Shown here: in pieces, positions 8,725 to 17,512 of the stretch
Layout: each line of letters begins with the position of its first letter
How positions within the stretch are numbered: position 1 is the first letter of the stretch
From: an uncultured Bacteroidota bacterium
GTDB taxonomy: Bacteria; Bacteroidota; Ignavibacteria; UBA10030; UBA8401
Assembly (NCBI GenBank): GCA_937920105.1
Contig: CALETH010000027.1
Span: 1 to 48,152, forward strand
Direction: 5' to 3'
Length of the DNA: 48,152 nt
Translations under genes and position numbers: made by a program
The notes under the pieces: generated by a model
Seen by the model: the letters and a program-made list of their open reading frames with translations, nothing else
Told to the model about the DNA's origin: nothing
Database searches by the model: none

Positions 8725-8808
8725 AAATCTTACTAATCCCGTAAATCCCGGTCAAACAATCAAAATCTTATAAATCTTGCTAATCTTGTAAATCAAGGTC
8801 AAAAAATC
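8725..8808. repeat. Two 37-nt direct repeats abutting the GH57 start
   Basis: 8725-8761 and 8772-8808 share the pattern AAATCTT.CTAATC..GTAAATC..GGTCAAA..ATC. The second copy ends at the base before the ATG at 8809. A diverged copy lies in reverse orientation at about 28768-28795, so this is a dispersed unit. Confidence 0.75.
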
Positions 8809-10974
8809 ATGCTCTACCTCAATCTCATCTGGCACCAACACCAACCATTATATTTAGACCCCGCACTTGACCAACTTCAAGCACCATGGGTACGCACACA
8901 CGCCACAAAAGATTATTATGATATGACGGCAATCATTCAAAAATATCCGTCATTACATTACACCGTTAATTTCAGTTCATCGCTGCTTTTACAATTACAA
9001 AAATATTATGTAGAACGCCTGCAACCATTTGTTGATACAAAAAAAAATACTGTCGATACAAAAAAATTTTTTGCACAATGGGAAGGAAAGACAGACCCTT
9101 GGATTGATATTGCATTAAAATCACAATTCACAGAACGAGATAAAGAATTTTTACTCTACAAAGCGTGGAATGCTTTTAGTACGGCAGAAATACAAATGGC
9201 ACGCTTTCCAGAATATCAAGAACTCAAAAAACGAAATCTTAAAAAAGAAAATTTTACAGAAGAAGAACTCAGAAAAATTATCTTTTACTTTTATCTTGTA
9301 CATTTTGACCCTGATTTTCTCCATCAACCAATAACACTTATTGATGGAAGTGTGGTTGATATAACAGACCTTGTTATTCAAAAACAAGATGGAAAATATG
9401 AACTTCTTCCCAAACACATTACAGAAAAACATTGCAATAGAATCATTGCTGAAACCTATAAAATTTGTGCAAACATCATTCCACTTCACAAAAAACTTTT
9501 CTACAATCACAAAACACATCGTGGACAAGTAGAAATCATTACCACACCATTTTATCATCCAATCCTTCCGTTACTTTATAATAGTGATGAAGCAAAAATT
9601 TGTCAGCCGCATGACCCAATGCCTCATCAATTTTTCTATCCGCAAGATGCACATGCACAAGTAGCAATGGCATCAAACTATTACAAAAAAATATTTGGAA
9701 AATATCCTATAGGAATGTGGCCCGCAGAAGGTTCCGTTTCTCACGATGTTGTAAAAATTTTTACCGAAAATAATATTGAGTGGATTGCGACCGATGAAAA
9801 AATTCTCCATCGTTCCACACCACATAATTCGAAAAAAATTTATCCCTATAAAATAGAAGAAAAAAATCTTGCAATAGTATTTCGTGATACAGAATTTTCT
9901 GATAAAATCGGATTCACCTATCAACATTATGAAGGAAAAAATGCCGCGGAGGATTTTATAGAAAATTTACGAAAATACATTCCGCAACAAGAAAACGAAG
10001 AACGACTCCTTACTGTAATTTTAGATGGAGAAAATGCGTGGGAACATTATAAATATGATAATGATGGAAAAGAATTTTTACATCACCTCTACACACAGTT
10101 AAGTGAACTTCACGAAACAGGAGAAATACGTACTGTAACGATGAGTGAATATATTTACGGAAATCCAAAACGAAAAATTTCTGCACATCCAATTTCTTCA
10201 ATGAAAAAATTAGATTGGCTGTACCCGGGTTCGTGGATAAATGCAAATTTTGATACATGGATTGGGGAACGTGAAGAAAACAGTGCATGGAATTATTTAC
10301 TCATTGCTCGGCAAGATTTGGAAAATTCCGGAATTCCATCACCAAATCCTAAACATCTAAAACCTATACCAAACACAAAAAAATGGTATGCGTACAAAAC
10401 GTGGGAATCAATGTATGCAGCAGAAGGTTCTGATTGGTTTTGGTGGTACGGTACAGACCAGCAAGGTCCATCCGGAGATACACCATTTGATGAAGCGTTC
10501 ATTACATATTTGAATAATATTTATAAGTTTGGAAAACTCGCCGGCGGAAAATTTCCCGAACGTGAATTTCAACCCATTGCAAAAAATAGTGTCATGAGAC
10601 AACATCATTCGCAAGGAACAATGGCACAAAGCAGAAAAGATAGAGTAAAAGTAGTATTTCAATGTGATACAAAAAATGTGTACGTGCGAAAAGGAATTTT
10701 CATTGTTGGAAATCACCAACAATTAGGAAATTGGATTCCCAATAATGTTAAAATGTACGATGATGGTACGGGTGGAGATATTACTGCAAATGATGGAGTG
10801 TGGAGTATAGAATTAGAATTTCCGCACGGAATAACATTAGAATATAAATATACCAACAGCGGACCCAATGAAGAATGGCAGCCAGGAGAAGAATTTCCAG
10901 CAGTTCATCGCACACTCGTTTTGGATGGAAAAAAAGATTTTATTGTTGTCAAAGATGTTTTTGGAGAGATGTGA
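8809..10974 (+). CDS. Glycoside hydrolase family 57 protein with starch-binding C-terminus
   Basis: A 721-residue cytoplasmic enzyme (no signal peptide). GH57 hallmarks are WHQHQP at 8-13, GMWPAEGSVS at 302-311 with the putative catalytic Glu307, and LDGENAWEHY from 405, whose Asp406 is the expected acid/base. The last ~110 residues resemble a CBM20-type starch-binding module: KGIFIVGNHQQLGNWIPNN and LEYKYTNSGPNEEW. GH57 members are alpha-amylases, amylopullulanases or glucanotransferases, so action on an internal alpha-glucan such as glycogen is the natural inference; the exact bond cannot be called. No ribosome binding site is seen, because a repeat unit ends right at the ATG. Confidence 0.88.
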   Translation: MLYLNLIWHQHQPLYLDPALDQLQAPWVRTHATKDYYDMTAIIQKYPSLHYTVNFSSSLLLQLQKYYVERLQPFVDTKKNTVDTKKFFAQWEGKTDPWIDIALKSQFTERDKEFLLYKAWNAFSTAEIQMARFPEYQELKKRNLKKENFTEEELRKIIFYFYLVHFDPDFLHQPITLIDGSVVDITDLVIQKQDGKYELLPKHITEKHCNRIIAETYKICANIIPLHKKLFYNHKTHRGQVEIITTPFYHPILPLLYNSDEAKICQPHDPMPHQFFYPQDAHAQVAMASNYYKKIFGKYPIGMWPAEGSVSHDVVKIFTENNIEWIATDEKILHRSTPHNSKKIYPYKIEEKNLAIVFRDTEFSDKIGFTYQHYEGKNAAEDFIENLRKYIPQQENEERLLTVILDGENAWEHYKYDNDGKEFLHHLYTQLSELHETGEIRTVTMSEYIYGNPKRKISAHPISSMKKLDWLYPGSWINANFDTWIGEREENSAWNYLLIARQDLENSGIPSPNPKHLKPIPNTKKWYAYKTWESMYAAEGSDWFWWYGTDQQGPSGDTPFDEAFITYLNNIYKFGKLAGGKFPEREFQPIAKNSVMRQHHSQGTMAQSRKDRVKVVFQCDTKNVYVRKGIFIVGNHQQLGNWIPNNVKMYDDGTGGDITANDGVWSIELEFPHGITLEYKYTNSGPNEEWQPGEEFPAVHRTLVLDGKKDFIVVKDVFGEM

Positions 10975-11066
10975 AGTCCGAATACAGTAAGTGGTGATAT
11001 TAAAATAAATTCTGATTTTTGACCCTGTATTCTGAATACTAAAAAAATAATTATATTTATAACACT

Positions 11067-11624
11067 ATGTCCACACTACCAATATATTTATACGGAACAG
11101 AAGTCCTTCGCAAAAAAGCAGAAAAAGTAAAAACCATTTCTGAAGAAGATAAACTTTTTATAAAAGACATGTTGGAAACAATGTACTCATCCAACGGAAT
11201 TGGTTTAGCAGCAAATCAAGTGGGCGTCGCAAAGCAAATTCTTGTCGTGGATATTTCCGATACTGAACAAGGAAAAGGAACATCGCCATTTGTCATCATC
11301 AACCCAACAATACTGTTAGAAGAAGGAAGTTGGGAAATGGAAGAAGGATGTTTAAGCATTCCTGAAATACGAGAAAAAGTAACCAGAGCAGAAACCATCC
11401 GCATACAATACAACGATGAAGAAATGAATACCAAAGAACTCATTGCTTCCGGATTATTAGGAAGAGTACTCCTTCATGAAATTGACCATTTGAATGGTGT
11501 TTTATTTATAGACCATATTAGTGCAACTCAACGAATGTTACTCAAAAGTAAATTGCGAAAAATTTCTAACGGAGAAGTAGAAATAGAATATCCATTTGTT
11601 ATTACACCCAAAAAGAAAAAATAA
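11067..11624 (+). CDS. def: Peptide deformylase
   Basis: A 185-residue Fe(II)/Zn peptide deformylase that removes the N-formyl group from nascent proteins. All three motifs are intact: GIGLAANQVG (44-53), EEGCLSIP with metal ligand Cys95, and LLHEIDHLNG with ligands His137 and His141 and catalytic Glu138. It lies before fmt, which adds the same formyl group to initiator tRNA, the classic pairing. Confidence 0.97.
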   Translation: MSTLPIYLYGTEVLRKKAEKVKTISEEDKLFIKDMLETMYSSNGIGLAANQVGVAKQILVVDISDTEQGKGTSPFVIINPTILLEEGSWEMEEGCLSIPEIREKVTRAETIRIQYNDEEMNTKELIASGLLGRVLLHEIDHLNGVLFIDHISATQRMLLKSKLRKISNGEVEIEYPFVITPKKKK

Positions 11625-11644
11625 ATTGTAAGAACGCATATAAG

Positions 11645-11727
11645 AATGTCAGACCTCTTACCAAAGGAAAGTGTAAAAACCATTCGTATCTTCAAAATCT
11701 ATCACTATGATGTCTGACATTTTTTTA
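11645..11727. terminator. Long-loop inverted repeat with T tract between def and fmt
   Basis: AATGTCAGAC (11645-11654) pairs with GTCTGACATT (11712-11721), which runs into a tract of seven T. The loop is ~57 nt, long for an intrinsic terminator, so it may be a terminator or a repeat with an insert. Confidence 0.45.
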
Positions 11728-11759
11728 AGTGCAAAAATTGACAACTCAAACAAAAAATT

Positions 11760-12719
11760 ATGAACATCGTTTTCATGGGAACGCCACATTTCGCAATCCC
11801 TTCATTAGAAATCCTTCTCAAAAATCATTATAACATTTCCGCAGTAGTAACAGCACAAGATAAGCCGCGCGGTCGAGGACAAAATATTTCTTACACACCA
11901 GTAAAAGAATTTGCACTACAACATTCATTACCAATTCTGCAACCAACATCATTAAAAGATTCTGACTTTATCACTCAACTCCAAAAACTTAACGCAGATA
12001 TTTTTGTTGTTGTTGCATTTAGAATTTTACCGAAAGAAATTTTTTCACTTCCATCCAAAGGAGCGTTTAATCTTCACGCTTCGTTATTACCTAAATATAG
12101 AGGAGCAGCACCAATCAATTGGGCAATTATCAACGGAGAAAAAGAAACTGGAGTAACAACATTTTTTCTGCAAGAAAAAGTTGATACAGGAAATATTATC
12201 GTACAAGAAAAAACACCAATTACCGAAACCATGAATGCCGGAGAATTGCATGATGTATTATCAGAAATAGGAGCAAAAACAGTTTTACAAACTGTACGAT
12301 TAATAGAAAAGAACGAAGCATATCCAAAAATACAAGATAATGCACTGGCAACACCAGCACCAAAAATTTTTAAAAAAGATTGTAAAATAGATTGGAATAA
12401 TCCTGTAGAGAAAGTTTATGATTTCATTCGTGGACTTTCTCCATATCCAACGGCGTATACAACACACAATGGAAAAATTCTCAAAATCTATAAAGTCCAC
12501 AATCCAAACGTTGTCACAAGAGAAACACCAGGAACCATTCTCCTTCGGAAATCTTATATTAATGAACCTGAATATGGAAATAAACAGCAAAAGTTTTTAA
12601 TTATGACAAGAGATAAATTGTTAGAAGTAACAGAACTTCAGCAAGAAGGCAAAAGACGAATGAGTATAAGCGAATTTTTACGGGGATATAATTTAAAAGA
12701 AGGTGATGTAGTAGAATAA
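11760..12719 (+). CDS. fmt: Methionyl-tRNA formyltransferase
   Basis: A 319-residue Fmt that formylates Met-tRNA(fMet) using 10-formyl-tetrahydrofolate. The N-terminus MNIVFMGTPHFAIPSLEILL and the catalytic block NLHASLLPKYRGAAPINWAIINGE (Asn, His and the SLLP loop) are intact, followed by the C-terminal OB-type domain from ~residue 210. It lies downstream of def and 69 bp upstream of a tRNA-Leu gene. Confidence 0.97.
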   Translation: MNIVFMGTPHFAIPSLEILLKNHYNISAVVTAQDKPRGRGQNISYTPVKEFALQHSLPILQPTSLKDSDFITQLQKLNADIFVVVAFRILPKEIFSLPSKGAFNLHASLLPKYRGAAPINWAIINGEKETGVTTFFLQEKVDTGNIIVQEKTPITETMNAGELHDVLSEIGAKTVLQTVRLIEKNEAYPKIQDNALATPAPKIFKKDCKIDWNNPVEKVYDFIRGLSPYPTAYTTHNGKILKIYKVHNPNVVTRETPGTILLRKSYINEPEYGNKQQKFLIMTRDKLLEVTELQQEGKRRMSISEFLRGYNLKEGDVVE

Positions 12720-12787
12720 TATCATTTATGTAATTACTATAATTCATAGTTGTTTTAGAAAAAGTCATTTTGTATCTTAAAAATCAT

Positions 12788-12872
12788 GCCGAGATGGTGG
12801 AATTGGTAGACACACTAGCCTTAGAAGCTAGCGTCGCGAGACATGGGGGTTCGAGTCCCCCTTTCGGCACCA
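12788..12872 (+). tRNA. tRNA-Leu (anticodon UAG), CCA encoded
   Basis: An 85-nt tRNA. The acceptor stem GCCGAGA pairs with TTTCGGC (one G-T wobble), followed by discriminator A and an encoded CCA. The anticodon stem CTAGC/GCTAG encloses loop CTTAGAA, giving anticodon UAG, which reads CUN leucine codons. A class II variable arm and the T arm GGGGG-TTCGAGT-CCCCC are present. Confidence 0.97.
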
Positions 12873-12902
12873 ACTCAAAAAATATTTTCCTCACAATGTT
12901 GA

Positions 12903-15008
12903 ATGACATTTCTCAATCCATTAGTACTCTTCGGACTCGTAGCGGCGGCAATTCCAATACTCATTCATCTCCTCAATAAACGCAAACTCCGCACTGTAGA
13001 ATTTAGCACAATTACATTTCTTAAAGAATTACAAAAAAGCAGTATCCGAAAAATTACTATACGTCAGTGGTTGTTGTTGCTGCTTCGTACACTTCTTATT
13101 GTTTGCATTGTTTTGGCATTTTCACGTCCCACCATAAAAGGAAATTTTCTTACCAACACATCTCATACAAAAACTTCTGCGATTATTATTCTTGATAATA
13201 CGATGAGTATGTCGCTTCATAACGAAGAAGGAAATTTTTTACAACAAGCAAAAACACAAGCAACACAAATACTCAATTTTTTACAAGAAGATGATGAAGC
13301 AATTATTCTTCGTCTTTCTGAAATACAAAATCTAACTACACAATTTTCTAGAGATAAAATTTTTTTAAAAGAAAGAGTAAATATCACAGAATTAAATTAT
13401 AAACATCGCACCATTGAAGAGGCATTGCGATATTCATCACAACTGTTACAACAATCAAAAAATTTTAATAAAGAAATTTATATTTTTACTGATGGACAAA
13501 AAGCATCATTATTTTCTGAAAATGCAACAACAGAAAAATTATTTTCTTCTGATGTAAAACTTTTTGTAGTACCATTATCATCACAACAACAAGAAAATAT
13601 TGGTATAGTGAAAGTGGAAATACCATTTTCATTATTCCAAGAAGAAAAATCTTTTATACTACAAGCAACAATAAAAAATTACGGAACAGCATCCGTAAAA
13701 AATCACTTAGTATATCTTACTTTGGATAATATTCGCATTAGTCAAAAAAATATTACACTTGAAGCAGGAGAATCAACACAAATAGAATTCTCCGTAACAC
13801 CACATCGTACTGGATATATTTCCGGAATAGTTGAATTAGAAGAAGATAAATTTATTGCTGATGATAAAAAATATTTTTCCATTTTTATTCCACCACAAAG
13901 AAATATTCTTGTAAGTTCTTCAGAGCCATATCTTAATACAGCGTTGCAACTTTCAGAACGTGATAGTAATTCTACAAATTTACAAGTACAAAAACATGCA
14001 TCTTCAACAATAACAACATCATTATTACATGCTGCTGATGTTGTTGTGTTTTCTGTTGATGAAAAAATTTCTTCTACAACTATTCAACAACTTTCACAAT
14101 TTGTAAAGGAAGGTAGCGGATTGATGTTGTTTCCAACGAAAGAGATGAACGTGCAGTATTACAATAATACAGTGAGTTCTCTATTTGATGTACCAACAAT
14201 TTCTTTATCAAAAAATATAACATCGTTTCAAAAAGTAGATTTTGCACATCCAATATTTCAAGGAATGTTTGAGAAAAAAAATCTCTCTCAAAAAAAGCCA
14301 GAACAAATAGAATCTCCCAAAATTTTTTCATCATTTCATAATACTTCTGAAACAAATTTTCGTTCACTTATCACACTTTCGGATAACAGTTCATTTATGT
14401 GGGAAAAGCAGTTAGGGAAAGGAAAAATTATCGGATTTTCTGTTCCGCCAATAATGGAATTTTCAGATTTTCCTATGAAAGGAATTTTTGTTCCATTGAT
14501 GTATCAGACAATTTTATATTTATCTTCAATACATTATTCTAATATCATTAATAATACTGGAATTATTGGTGAACGGTATGATATTTCATTACAAAAAAAC
14601 AAAAAAAATATTTCTTTGCAATTACCATTACAATCACCAGTAAAAATTGTTGACCCACAAAAAAGAGAAATAGTATTTTCTACCACATCATCATTTCTTC
14701 CATTTGAAGATGCAGCAATTCCGGGTTTGTACACTGTGCAACAAGGGAGTGATACGTTAAATATTGTTACATTTTCTATAGATAATAAAGAATCCACAAC
14801 GGAACTTTTTGCTGAAGAGGATATGTTTTCTATTTCAAAAAAATATGGAATAGAAGAAAATGCTGTACATTTTTTCCATCAACAAAAAAATATTGAAAAT
14901 ACAATTTTACAAAGTAGATTTGGAACAGAATTGTGGAAATATTTTTTAATATTAGCGATACTATTTGCACTAGCAGAAATGTTTTTTGCTCGCGAAAAGA
15001 AAAATTAA
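12903..15008 (+). CDS. BatA-domain membrane protein with VWA-like region
   Basis: A 701-residue protein. The N-terminus has the BatA double-membrane signature: FLNPLVLFGLVAAAIPILIHLLNKRK, then VEFSTITFLKELQKS and a second membrane helix ending in AFSRP. Residues ~95-270 look like a von Willebrand A fold whose metal site is degenerate (LDNTMSMS, Asn-Thr instead of the Asp-x-Ser-x-Ser form). A beta-sandwich region and an amidotransferase-like part follow, and a final transmembrane helix is at ~675-695. Such proteins are frequent in Bacteroidetes, often near MoxR/Bat genes; none is adjacent here. It ends 4 bp before the HflX start region. Confidence 0.85.
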   Translation: MTFLNPLVLFGLVAAAIPILIHLLNKRKLRTVEFSTITFLKELQKSSIRKITIRQWLLLLLRTLLIVCIVLAFSRPTIKGNFLTNTSHTKTSAIIILDNTMSMSLHNEEGNFLQQAKTQATQILNFLQEDDEAIILRLSEIQNLTTQFSRDKIFLKERVNITELNYKHRTIEEALRYSSQLLQQSKNFNKEIYIFTDGQKASLFSENATTEKLFSSDVKLFVVPLSSQQQENIGIVKVEIPFSLFQEEKSFILQATIKNYGTASVKNHLVYLTLDNIRISQKNITLEAGESTQIEFSVTPHRTGYISGIVELEEDKFIADDKKYFSIFIPPQRNILVSSSEPYLNTALQLSERDSNSTNLQVQKHASSTITTSLLHAADVVVFSVDEKISSTTIQQLSQFVKEGSGLMLFPTKEMNVQYYNNTVSSLFDVPTISLSKNITSFQKVDFAHPIFQGMFEKKNLSQKKPEQIESPKIFSSFHNTSETNFRSLITLSDNSSFMWEKQLGKGKIIGFSVPPIMEFSDFPMKGIFVPLMYQTILYLSSIHYSNIINNTGIIGERYDISLQKNKKNISLQLPLQSPVKIVDPQKREIVFSTTSSFLPFEDAAIPGLYTVQQGSDTLNIVTFSIDNKESTTELFAEEDMFSISKKYGIEENAVHFFHQQKNIENTILQSRFGTELWKYFLILAILFALAEMFFAREKKN

Positions 15009-15012
15009 TTTT

Positions 15013-16299
15013 ATGATAGACCTTCAACCAAAACAAGAACTAGCGATTGCTGTTGGTTTAGCAACACATGTACAAGACCGAAGAACAACTCAAGAACATT
15101 TGGAAGAATTATGTCTTCTTGCAGATACGGCTGGTGCAAATGTGGTGCAAACAATTATTCAAGAACGTCCTAAAATAGATTCAGCATTTTATATTGGAAA
15201 AGGAAAGGTGGAAGAACTTACTGCATTAGTAGAACAAGAAAAAATCTCGTTGGTAATTTTTGATGATGATTTATCTCCGGTGCAAATACGAAATTTAGAA
15301 AAACGGTTGGAACGAAAAATTATTGATAGAAGCGGATTGATTATTGATATTTTTGCCAAACGAGCAAAAACCAATGAAGCAAAAACGCAAGTAGAATTAG
15401 CACAATTACAATATTTATTACCGCGTCTTACTCGTCAATGGACACATTTATCAAAACAATTTGGTGGAATTGGAACAAAAGGTCCAGGTGAAACACAAAT
15501 TGAAACCGACCGCCGAATGATTCGTGAAAGAATTTCTACACTCAAAAAGAAATTAGAAAAAATAATTTCTCATAGAAATACACAACGCTCACAACGAAAA
15601 AATTTTTATACCATTGCTCTTGCTGGTTATACTAATGTTGGAAAATCTACATTATTGAATACACTTTCACAATCATCAGTGTTTGTGCAAAACAGATTAT
15701 TTGCAACATTGGATGCAACAACACGAATGATAACGTTGGGAACAAATCCTAATGTATTATTAACAGATACGGTTGGATTTATTCGTAAACTACCACATCA
15801 TTTAGTTGCATCATTTAAAAGTACGTTGGAAGAAGTGAGGGAAGCAGATATTATATTGCATGTGGTCGATGTCAGTCATCCTGCAATGGAAGAGCAAATT
15901 GAAGTGGTGAATACAACGTTGGAAGAGTTGGATGATTCTGGAAAAACGGTAGTGTACGTTTTTAACAAAATTGATGCGTTGGAAGAACGAGAAGAAAAAA
16001 TTCTTGAATTGCAAAAAAAATATTCACCATCAATTTTTATTTCCGCTTCTCGCGGAATTAATATTGCAGGATTAAAAGAATTGCTCAATGTTCTCATTCA
16101 TCAATCATTCAGTGAAAAAGAAATTCATTTTCCAATAAGTGAATATAAAGCAATTGCTCTTTTACATTCTTTAGTAGAAATTTTATCTCAACAATACACT
16201 GATGATACAGTAATTTTAAAGGTTCGTGTCAGTGAAAAAAATCTCCGATATGTAGAAAATATTGTGGAGAAATATAAGGGAGAGATAATGAGTAGTTAA
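15013..16299 (+). CDS. hflX: GTPase HflX
   Basis: About 428 residues from ATG 15013. An upstream in-frame TTG at 14986 lies inside the BatA-like gene and is not favoured. HflX is a ribosome-associated GTPase that splits stalled or stressed 70S ribosomes. Seen are the N-terminal HflX domain with FYIGKGKVEEL, the linker GTKGPGETQIETDRRMIRER, the P-loop GYTNVGKST (205-213), switch II DTVGFIRKLPHHLVASFKSTL and the guanine-specificity motif FNKID. Length is normal. Confidence 0.96.
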   Translation: MIDLQPKQELAIAVGLATHVQDRRTTQEHLEELCLLADTAGANVVQTIIQERPKIDSAFYIGKGKVEELTALVEQEKISLVIFDDDLSPVQIRNLEKRLERKIIDRSGLIIDIFAKRAKTNEAKTQVELAQLQYLLPRLTRQWTHLSKQFGGIGTKGPGETQIETDRRMIRERISTLKKKLEKIISHRNTQRSQRKNFYTIALAGYTNVGKSTLLNTLSQSSVFVQNRLFATLDATTRMITLGTNPNVLLTDTVGFIRKLPHHLVASFKSTLEEVREADIILHVVDVSHPAMEEQIEVVNTTLEELDDSGKTVVYVFNKIDALEEREEKILELQKKYSPSIFISASRGINIAGLKELLNVLIHQSFSEKEIHFPISEYKAIALLHSLVEILSQQYTDDTVILKVRVSEKNLRYVENIVEKYKGEIMSS

Positions 16300-16335
16300 G
16301 TAGTGGAGCAATGAAGTAGATGAAGAAAATCAATA

Positions 16336-16366
16336 GACCTCACAAGTTTTTAAAATCTGTGAGGTC
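16336..16366. terminator. Palindromic terminator between convergent hflX and PDZ gene
   Basis: GACCTCACA...TGTGAGGTC with a TTTTTAAAA core, followed by a T-rich stretch. It sits between convergent genes and can serve both. It is a near copy of the palindrome at 17432-17462. Confidence 0.65.
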
Positions 16367-16380
16367 TTATTCTTTTATTT

Positions 16381-17280
16381 CTACAATTCTTCAACCTCTT
16401 TTTCAATAATCACTTTTTTGCCATCACGTTTCATACGGTCTAATTCCGGACGAACTTTTTCACGCAATTCTTTTTTCATAATATGAACATCTTCATCATC
16501 AAAGTTAAAATTAAAATTGTGCGGAAAATTTCCTTTCATGTGAAACATCATTTGATGTGGTTTTTCTGTTAAGGTGAGTGAAACTGTATTTTTAGAACCT
16601 TTTCTTAAAAATTCTAAAGAAATTTTATCACCTTCATCAACATCTTCTAAACATTCATGCAAATCTTCCATATCATCAACATCATTATTATCTATTTTGA
16701 GAAGAACGTCGCCGGCTTTAATTCCTGCTTTTTCTGAAGCACTATTTTTCTTTACCTCGGTTACTAAAAGTCCTTTTCCTTTTTGTACACCAAAATATTC
16801 ACCAAGTTGTTTATTCAATTCCATAAATTGCATTCCTTCCAACATTCTGCCGCCATTCATAAATGGAATTCCCATAACATTTTTTGGTTTTGGCATTTTA
16901 CCAACGATGATAGAAAGATTTTTTTTATCATTTCCTCTCATTACTGTTATTGTTGTTTTGGTTTCTGGTGTTGTTTCTCGTACGGCATCAATTAATTGTT
17001 CGGAATCCTCAGTTTTTTTCCCATTGAATTCAATAATAATATCGCCTTCAGTAATACCAGCAGTTTCTGCAGGACTTTCTTCTTCAATATTTTCTACATA
17101 CACACCTTCCTTAATTTTTAAATCCATTTGACGAGCAAATTTTGGTGTAACATCTTGAATACCAACCCCAATCCAACCCTTCTTTGAATGTTTTTTCTCC
17201 TTTTTTTCATCGGCATGAGAAAAAGAGAATAGTATGATAGCACAAAGTGTTACCATAGAGAAAAATTTTGATAGTGGCAT
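16381..17280 (-). CDS. Exported protein with two PDZ domains, no protease domain
   Basis: A 299-residue protein. A signal peptide (residues 1-23, ending in FSHA) is followed by a Lys-rich stretch and two PDZ domains: ~35-130 (WIGVGIQDVTP...AGITEGDIIIEFNGK) and ~165-245 (GLLVTEVKKNSASEKAGIKAGDVLLKI). A charged tail with EVRP-like and KKVIIEKEVEEL segments ends it. HtrA proteases carry similar paired PDZ domains, but no trypsin-like domain is present here, so this is a peptide-binding scaffold in the periplasm or an adaptor; partner unknown. Confidence 0.8.
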   Translation of the reverse strand: MPLSKFFSMVTLCAIILFSFSHADEKKEKKHSKKGWIGVGIQDVTPKFARQMDLKIKEGVYVENIEEESPAETAGITEGDIIIEFNGKKTEDSEQLIDAVRETTPETKTTITVMRGNDKKNLSIIVGKMPKPKNVMGIPFMNGGRMLEGMQFMELNKQLGEYFGVQKGKGLLVTEVKKNSASEKAGIKAGDVLLKIDNNDVDDMEDLHECLEDVDEGDKISLEFLRKGSKNTVSLTLTEKPHQMMFHMKGNFPHNFNFNFDDEDVHIMKKELREKVRPELDRMKRDGKKVIIEKEVEEL

Positions 17281-17431
17281 AATGCCTCCTAAAAATAAGT
17301 GGATAAAAATGTTATTGTGATTTTATAGACGCAGGCAAAAATAAAAAGTTCCATAATTTTTATGATAGTTATTTTCTTGTAGAGTTTCTATATTTAGGGA
17401 ACTCTATAAATAATTGTCGTTATCTACAAAT

Positions 17432-17462
17432 GACCTCACAGGTTTTTAAAACCTGTGAGGTC
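17432..17462. repeat. Perfect 31-bp palindrome with TTTTTAAAA core
   Basis: Arms GACCTCACAGG and CCTGTGAGGTC around a TTTTTAAAA centre, 50 bp upstream of the cyclase start. It is the same element as 16336-16366, with a perfect stem. A related core with different arms lies at 43696-43726. Confidence 0.85.
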
Positions 17463-17512
17463 TTGTAATACAATTTTTAATAAAAATTATTAGAAAATAA
17501 AATAATATTTCT

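Larger units (their letters stand above)
8333..8808. repeat. 476-bp repeat-rich intergenic region
   Basis: No gene is supported here. From left to right it holds the downstream flank of the dehydrogenase gene, three closely packed palindromes (8409-8426, 8446-8465, 8486-8505), a degraded duplicate of the dehydrogenase tail (8534-8672) and two 37-nt direct repeats ending exactly at the GH57 start codon. A 98-codon open frame through it consists of these repeats and has no ribosome binding site. Confidence 0.8.

Noticed and set aside
8448..8744. 98-codon open frame after the isocitrate dehydrogenase gene
   Set aside because: It is made of palindromes and the duplicated dehydrogenase tail; no ribosome site and no own domain.
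12770..12979. 69-codon open frame
   Set aside because: It runs through the tRNA-Leu gene and into the start of the BatA-like gene in another frame.
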